Positions 55,266 to 64,000 of a stretch of DNA of 64,000 nucleotides are shown piece after piece. A program made the position numbers and the translations under genes. Below the pieces are notes generated by a model. It was not told the origin of the DNA, did not search any database, and saw nothing but the letters and a program-made list of their open reading frames with translations. Each line of letters opens with the position of its first letter. Position 1 is the stretch's first letter. The stretch is from Micropterix aruncella (taxonomy: Eukaryota; Arthropoda; Insecta; Lepidoptera; Micropterigidae). The stretch is from assembly GCA_944548615.1 (NCBI GenBank), contig OX155951.1, positions 22,475,953-22,539,952 on the forward strand, read 5' to 3'.

Positions 55266-56017
55266 TGCCCGTTTATGTAATTTACTATTCATTTACTGTT
55301 AATATCTATTGTAATTGTCTTGTAGTATGTATTCATTTTGCTATAAAAACAGAGAAAAAATACCTTAAATTTATTATCACGATATGCCGAAACGTGAATC
55401 GAAATAAATAAATTTGTGGTTCCAAAAATCCTACCGCGCATCAGGCGAAGCCGCTGTGATGTCGCATTACATGTATTCTTGCGTGCTAAATTTGCATAAG
55501 TTTTATACATTAATTCAAACGTTTCATTTATATAAATGACTGAGCGCCAGATATTCCAAACTAAAAATCATAGAAAAACACATTTCAGCGATTAATTAAA
55601 ATTTCAAAATTGAAGCCCAAGTCTGAAAAATCAGCACTACAAATAGATAGACAAGGGCTCAGTATATTCGCAAGAAATATTTGTTTTATATATGTAATAT
55701 TGTTGATATTTGTTGATATTTGTTGAGACGCATATTATTTGACGAGCGCGCTACATTGTGGCAGAGCAGACGTGTAACGACGTCACGCGCCGCTTTGGGA
55801 GACCGTGCGCACATTTATAAAACCACTTCTATTATTGAACAATCTGAAAAACGCTTTTAGAATTGTCTAGTATAAATGAGATTTTAGTGTGACTTATTTA
55901 GCGTACGTTTTTTTTTTGATATGCAACTAGCTCATTTTGAAGATTTATAAGCAGCCTTGTACCTGATTACTATGTTTTATCGATTGAATATTTAGTCCAG
56001 TAACCTAGTACATCATA
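55266..56017. other. No recognised features
   Basis: AT-rich sequence; two minus-strand frames of 73-81 codons at 55047-55510 overlap the retroelement remnant or lack domains. Confidence 0.4.
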
Positions 56018-56678
<661 letters not shown>

Positions 56679-57158
56679 GTTCAGAAGTGGGATATACCAT
56701 GTGCCGCTACTAAGACTCTGCCGAAAGTATAGTGAATATTGTGCGTGGCAAGACAGTTCTTTGTTCCGAGCGCGCGGCGCGCGGCGCGCGACGGCTGCGT
56801 AAAGAATTTCGTCGGTAATTTCCCGCCGGGAACTCCCTGTGTTTGTCGCGAGCGAGGCGAACGTTTTTGTTTACGAAGCGTGCTTCGAGATGGGACTCGA
56901 TTGATGGCGGATATTATTGAGGTCATAGGGATGTAACAGCTGTTCTGCAATATCGTTTGTGTACGTAAAAGAAAAGACTTTCTTTGTGAAAAGACACTTA
57001 TTCGTTTTACAACATGCCACTGTTTCTCAACCTGTGTAACGATTTATGCCGATGATCTAATCTGGTGAGTTCATTTTATTTCATTGACTATTGTGACTGT
57101 TTTAATGAAATGAACGGAGAGAACATTTTAATTTGAAATATAAAATAGTGTATACGAG

Positions 57159-60100
57159 ATGGCAAGGCATGATAAGAGACGTCGATCATCTAGCTCATCT
57201 GAATCTGAGAATGATAGAAGGAGAAACAGGCGACGGAAGCGAGAGAAATGACGGAAACAACAAGATACTCGAATAGAAGCATTGGAAGCTCTAGTTAGGC
57301 AGTTGAAGAGACAAAACGATTCAATTGACTCTGATGTGGCCGAAGTTTCTCTTGAAGTTCCAAATCCGGGGACTTCACATTCAGAGTTGAATAACCCGGT
57401 CACGAGTGTGGCCACTACGAGTGCAGCAACTACGATTGTTCGGTATCTTGGCCGCAATGATGTTGTTCCAGAATTCAATCCTCAGACGTCGGCAGTTTCC
57501 GTGGAACATTGGATACGAAATTTGGAGAGCATTTCAAACATGTATGGATGGGATGAAAAGACTCTGATTTGCAACTGTACAGCTAAACTCAAAGGTTATG
57601 CCAAAAGTTGGTACGAGGGACAAGTTTCGTTTGACGTCAACTGGGATGAGTGGAAGATTCGTCTTGTGAAAGCTTTTCCATTTTCGAAAAATAAGTTGAG
57701 TCAGATCAGAGAGCTTGTCAACAAACAAAAGTCATCGGACGAAGATCCAGTTAAATTCTTTTACGAAAAGCTGGGATTAGGAATGGCTTGTGGCTTATCT
57801 GATGATATTGTTACCGAGGCAATAATCGGCACTTTGGGTGATAAATTGTTGGAGGTTGGCGCCGTTTCAGCCAATTGCTATGATTCTGCTACCTTGTTAC
57901 GATATTTGGGTAATGTCAAAATGTCTACAGCAGTATCCGTACGAGGCGATAGCGTAAAGATTAATAAATTAAAGCCAAGTTGGGGTACGAAATGTTTTAC
58001 ATGTGGCAAGGCTGGTCATAAAGCTGAAGTTTGTCGATCTTCAAAAGAAATTAAGGAGACACGAAAATGTCACTATTGTGAACGCGTGGGACATATAGAA
58101 GCTCATTGCTTCAAGAAACAAAATAAACTGAAAAAGTGCACCTTTTGTAAGGCTACTGGTCATGTCTACAATGAGTGTCGAAGAAGAAACAATGACGGAG
58201 AAACGTCTATAAAAAGAGTTCAAATTGTTTGCCCTGACGATTCCGATAAGAAATATCACAAAACAGTACTTGTCTGCGGTCAACCGTTTAAGGCTTATAT
58301 TGATTTTGGGAGTGCGTGTAACACTATCAAAAACATCATACGTCGAAAGTTAAATCTGGAGTTTGGACCTAATCAAAGTGACACAGTTATAAAGGGGTAC
58401 GGAGGTGCATTGACCGTGCCTTTGGGTACTATAACTGCGGATTTGGCGGTGGATGGCGTCGTCAGATCGACCGATTTCCTTGTGGTAGAGGACGATGCTC
58501 AAACTTTCGATGTGATAGTTGGACAACCGTTCACCGAATCGCCAAATGTCATTGTGCTAAAGACACCGACTCAACTGACTTTATATACTAGTGACATGGA
58601 GTTACTGGATGTTTGTGAAGCCGTCACCAAAATTAGTTTGTATCCTAAATCTGGCGAAGTTCTGAAACCTGGACTCAACAAGATTGAAGTTATATCCGAT
58701 TCACTCTCGAGTGGATCTTTGTGGATTAAGTCATCTGAACATCGAAAGCCAATGCATGAAATCGATATTTTGGATAATAAAATAGACATTCAAGGAGGGA
58801 GCACTGTGATTAAGCTTCTTAATCTGACCACTGTTCCCATTACTCTCAACGATAATCAATGCATCACTCGTGCTGAGTTCTTGGAAAATGATACTGAACC
58901 AGTGTCAACGCCTTTAATTGGTACGAACCTCACCATGGACGAAAAACAGCGCTTAAATGATTTACTTCAAGAGTACGACCATTGTTTTTCTGGAGACAGA
59001 CTCGAATTGGGACAATGCAAGGTGGAGATGAAAATCAAATTATTACAAGGGAAAGTTGTCAATTATAAACCATATCGACTATCATATCATGAACGTGAGA
59101 CGCAGATTCACACTGATGCCTCTAAAGTAGGATTGGGAGGAATTCTTCTTCAAAAACAAGTTGATGGAGTATGGAAGCCGGTGGCTTTTGCGAGTCGCCA
59201 GACAACGGAAGTCGAACAAAGATACCACAGTTATGAACTGGAAGCACTGGCGGTTGTCTTCAGTATAAAGAAGTTCAGGATTTACGTGACTGGTCTACAA
59301 TTCAAGATTGTGACTGACTGCGCTTCATTGCGTTTAGTGTGGGCTAAACGGGATTTATCACCAAGAATTGCGAGATGGTGGTTGGAGTTACAGGACTTTG
59401 ACTTCGAAGTGGAGCATCGACCTGGAACCTCAATGTCGCATGCGGACGCTCTCAGTCGAAATCCGATCGAAATAAGACACATTGAAGAAAAAGAACTAAT
59501 TGACGCATTGCAGGGAGGAGATGAAGCTATTCAGATGCTAATTCTAAATCTGGAATTAGAGATTGCAGCTAACAAGAACAAAAAGAGTGGTCTTAGCAAG
59601 GATTACCGAATTGTAAATGGTAGACTGTGCAGAGTAACTGAGGAAGGTATTCGTTCAGTGCTACCAAAAGGATCAAGATGGCACATTTTAAAGATCTATC
59701 ATGATGACCATGGTCATTGTGGAACAGATAAATGTCTTGAGGCTATAAAAGCGAAATATTGGTTTGCTAAAATGCGAACATTTGTGGAAAAGTATGTCAA
59801 GGGTTGCATAGCTTGTCAATTTTCGAAGAAACCTACTGGTAAGCAACCGGGATATTTAAATCCAATACCGAAAGGAAATGTACCATTCAGCACCCTTCAT
59901 ATTGATCATTTGGGACCATTTTGTCGAAGTTCCAGCGGCAAGACATATATCTTCGCTATTGTGGATGGTTTTACGAAGTTCCTTTGGATTGAGGCGGTCA
60001 ACAGCACTAATACTAAAAATGCGTTGATAGTATTACGGCGATTCATCGCAACATTTGGTTATCCAGACAGGATAGTGAGCGATCAGGGTAAGGCTTTTAC

Positions 60101-60725
60101 CAGTCGCGACTTCACTACATTTTGTAATGAAGGAGGGATCAAGCATGTCCTAAACGCAGTAGCTTCACCTCGTTCCAACGGACAAGTGGAACGTTTCAAT
60201 CGTGCTATATTGGATTCACTAATGACTTATTGCGGAGAAGACCAGAAATCCTGGGAGACCTATTTACCCCAAGTACAGTTGGGCCTTAACTCGACTGTGT
60301 GTAAGGGTACTGGAAAGACACCCTTAAAACTAACATGTGGCATGAGACCTCGTTTGGCACACGAACCTCTTAGCGCCACCATTGAAGAGGACATAGCGTT
60401 GATTAGAGCCGATGCTGAGAAAACCTGCTCTCGCAGATCAGCTGATATGAAGAAACAATTTGATAAGAAGAGACGTGCCGCCAGAATATATAAAATTGGA
60501 GATTACGTCATGTTGGAAAGACGTATACTGAGAAAGGGTCTTACGAGTGGAAAATTAGTTGGTCGTTATGCAGGACCATACAGAGTGGAGGCCGTGCTAC
60601 CTAATGACAGGTACATGGTGACCTCTATGAATAACGATAAACGTGGCTACAAAAATACTGTGGCCCAAGATAAAATGAAACCTTGGTATTTACAAGATAC
60701 TGTGATGTCTTCGGATGAGGAGTAA
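57159..60725 (+). pseudogene. Gypsy gag-pol with one nonsense codon and in-frame loss of reverse transcriptase
   Basis: ATG at 57159 opens a basic/serine N-terminus and stops at TGA 57249-57251 (probably from CGA). The same frame then stays open to 60725. Counting from 57282 as residue 1: a gag-like region (about 1-225), three CCHC zinc knuckles (CFTCGKAGHKAEVC near 237, CHYCERVGHIEAHC near 263, CTFCKATGHVYNEC near 286), and an aspartic protease (AYIDFGSACN near 338, with DFG where D-S/T-G is usual). A linker leads to KPYRLSYHERE near 600 and then directly to RNase H (IHTDASKVGLGG near 609). The whole reverse transcriptase core (fingers, LPFGL-type and YxDD motifs) is missing without a frame change. 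RNase H, HADALSR, the integrase zinc finger (HDDHGH ... CIACQ) and the catalytic triad (HIDHLGP, VSDQGKAF, NGQVERF) follow, with the C-terminal GDYVMLE domain. Confidence 0.9.
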
Positions 60726-60744
60726 GGGACCCCCCCTTATTCGT

Positions 60745-62030
<1,286 letters not shown>

Positions 62031-62109
62031 ACAAAATATATGTATTTAACACATAGGTACTCGTAGTTATAAATTTTATTATGTATATAAATGTAAAATA
62101 AATTTTAGT

Positions 62110-63419
62110 TATTGTTGTTTTCTCTTCTTTGAGGGACCAGGGCCAAGAAAAATTGCAAAACCGTCTTCTTTATCGCCCTCAATCGCCTGCAATAAAATGA
62201 AAATGTATATATTGAATAATATATATAATGGTAACATTCAACAACAATACCAGTGTAACTATACCTGATATTGTTCCTCGACTTCTTCAATATATCCGAT
62301 ATGTTGGCTACTGTATCGTCGAGCAGCCTATCCATCTTGTCGTCGTCGAGGTCGTCCAAGTCGAGGGTGTTGTCCATGTTTATCTTAATTTCCGGTAGGT
62401 TTTCGTGGGACTGGCCATTGCAGGTTCCGCAGACAAACGAAACATTTCAAACTTGCTTTCCTGCAGCTGCAAGCATTTCTGCATCCCTTCTTGCAACTAC
62501 AGAAAATCATGTTCAGCAGGTTTGAGGGGCTACTTCCCTCGACATAATTTTTGGTGAAAGGCCTCGGGCTGTAGCGACCCATCCTCATTCGAGCGGATTC
62601 TTTTTGTAGCCTAGCCACTGCTGCACCTGGTAGTATGAGTGAAACGAATGTAACTTTACAGCATCTGACTTGGGAGGAAGTCTGGTCAGGTTGAAACTGC
62701 TCTTGACCGCAGCTTTTGTGAACAGCGTGTAGCACAGGTCGTTGATGGTTTGTCTGGAGCATTCGCCACCATACAGTTGAATGATGATTTTTTCCCCGAC
62801 ATCAGCTACTTGGGCAGGTGTCGCAGCTGGATTAAAAAAAAACTGCAGCTTTGTCTTTGAGGTCTACATGTTTCTGTAGTATTTGAAGCAACTTGAGTTT
62901 ACCGTGGCCGAGTGGAATCGTAAAGTAGCACGAGGTGGAATCGCAGCCACTGAAGGCATGAGTGAAAGTGATGAGCTGACTGTCTGTAGATGTAGAGGTG
63001 GTTGAGTAGAAAACATCTGCTATTTTGCCTCTTCCACACTTTTGAACGTATATGGAGTCTTTTGTGGGACATCTGAGACCGGTGGGGATCACCAACAAGT
63101 CTATGTCCTCTCCTCTAACAAAACCGCACGATATCGACGATTCTAAGATTTTGCTCAAGTATGCTTGTAACCATCCTTCTTGCTTGATATTGCATTGTCT
63201 CGCTCGCAGGTCGGTTTTCCTGGTGACTATACCAGGCAAGTGCCAACTTATGTCGCTACAAACGAATGAATTAACCGTATGTTTACCATTCGGGTTTTGG
63301 CTTTCAACTGAGTGTAGACTAGGGAAAAGATTGGAGTGGAGGGAGGGACGTAGGGAGAAGCCGACCGGTTTACTAGGAGAGAGAATGCACTCAACAATAG
63401 AAACACAGCTCAAGATCAA
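62110..63419 (-). pseudogene. Transposon-borne nuclease-like/CXC-domain protein, degenerate
   Basis: Minus-strand product of a type often annotated in arthropods as a tesmin/TSO1-like CXC protein. Frame 63419-62832 contains CGFVRGEDIDLLVIPTGL, GRGKIADVFYST and THAFSGCDSTSCYF, the core of a nuclease-like (PIN-type, by my reading) region, and GHGKLKLLQIL. An A9 run at 62834-62842 breaks the frame. The next frame has IIIQLYGGECSRQTINDL, LPPKSDAVKLHSFHSYYQ and VQQWLGYKKNPLE, then TGA at 62587-62585 where TGG (WGW) is usual. Another shift leads to the CXC-type array MIFCSCKKGCRNACSCRKA and SLKCFVC, then, shifted again, CGTCNGQ. A last small exon (62189-62105; acceptor TTTTATTGCAG) can encode AIEGDKEDGFA and GPGPSKKRKQQ. 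At least three frame breaks and one nonsense codon make it non-functional. The usual long N-terminal part is absent. Confidence 0.65.
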
Positions 63420-63935
63420 TTCTAGTTGTTTGGCTGTGAACAGTGACTTCCTTCAACCCATCCCACCTTTCCCTCTCCTCCCCCACCTCCTTCAAAATGT
63501 TAAATTAAATAAATTATTACTTCACCGAGTCAAGTTAGGCAGGTTATTAAAGATAAAAATGCAATTGTATATTACGAATATACTATAAAGGCAATTGTAA
63601 CATGAAAATTAGCATATTTTTTTAAGTTTGGCGAATTTGCCTTTTTTTAAAAGCTGTATCTGAGAAACTATTGAAGCTACCAAGCCAATTCCGGTCTCAA
63701 ATTATAACAAATTACGTTTAATTAAAAAAACATGTAGCAGTTTCTGTCATAATAGAGCTTTTTTATGGTCGAAATGGGAAAAAACAAAAAAGTGCAGTTT
63801 TTGAGATATTCAAAAGTGTTCCGGAGGGCTGCCGAGGTCGAAAACTTGGATTTCGCATCTCAGGCACATCCCAGACATGAAAAATAAAAGAAACCTATTA
63901 CCCCCATTTGATGCAACTTAGGCCATATATAATTG
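63415..63935 (-). repeat. Right TIR of the large element
   Basis: Uninterrupted counterpart of the split left TIR. The possible start of the CXC protein frame (63419) lies at its inner edge. Confidence 0.78.
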
Positions 63936-64000
63936 GACTAATTGTGTAAAGCTGTAAATTTTCTGAATAAAATTGGGAATGTTGTTTAGGAGACAATAAA
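63936..64000. other. Window end, no recognised feature
   Basis: AT-rich. May still belong to the right TIR, because weak similarity to 55950-56017 persists. Confidence 0.3.

Noticed and set aside
63052..63588. 178-codon plus-strand frame opposite the CXC pseudogene
   Set aside because: Shadow of the minus-strand coding sequence, and it extends into the TIR; no domain of its own.

Overview
The window looks like nuclear DNA from an insect, most probably a moth or butterfly (Lepidoptera). It is AT-rich and gene-poor, has spliced genes with GT-AG introns, and is packed with transposon remnants. Several dispersed repeats resemble families I associate with lepidopteran genomes: one opening with 'CACGACTGCCCAACA', one with 'GTTGGTTCAGTTCCGATG', and retroelement tails ending 'AATAAAAGCGTGTT'. 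The order is an inference from repeat style, not from a marker gene.

Only two host genes can be read completely. (1) Fis1, the mitochondrial fission adaptor, lies on the minus strand from 11819 to 3867. Its four coding exons (15+38+57+38 codons, 148 residues) are joined by three GT-AG introns. Intron 2 is 4.5 kb and intron 3 is 2.9 kb, and both are filled with transposons. A palindromic Tc1-like element begins about 210 bp upstream of the start codon. (2) A two-exon plus-strand gene (20241 to 23753) encodes a 70-residue secreted peptide. It has a signal peptide, an acidic middle and a striking Trp/Gly C-terminus (WGWGGWGWGWGWHPWWF). Its 3.3 kb intron holds a decayed duplicate of the signal-peptide exon. 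A short acidic C-terminus at 2-55 probably ends a third gene that lies outside the window.

The rest is a layered transposon landscape. 2494-2665: fold-back tail of a Penelope-like element. 4901-6375: Tc1-like element in Fis1 intron 3. 9625-10345: unclassified repeat 'A/B'. 10842-11229: MITE carrying a MADF domain fragment. 12028-13142: palindromic Tc1 derivative. 14001-15552: tandem pair of 600-bp fold-back repeats. 17214-18627: two TIR elements. 24926-25721: hAT MITE hosting a (TA)n array. 25890-27080: older hAT with transposase remnants. 27160-30745: A/B repeats. 33190-33480: LINE C-terminus. 42950-44295: inverted A/B pair. 45758-47010: mariner. 50677-51040: long-TIR MITE. 51661-53770: young but internally deleted BEL/Pao element with identical 321-bp LTRs and a 5-bp target duplication. 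53779-54019: TTAA-flanked MITE. 54430-55260: Penelope-like GIY-YIG fragment.

The right end (56018-63935) is the most interesting part. A DNA element with roughly 515-bp terminal inverted repeats carries a minus-strand pseudogene that combines a nuclease-like region with a CXC (tesmin/TSO1-like) cysteine motif. Its left repeat is split by a (TA)n array and a Ty3/gypsy insertion. The gypsy element keeps a 3.4 kb open frame from which the whole reverse transcriptase core has been deleted in frame. Its 3' LTR carries an array of short hairpins whose stems co-vary between copies.
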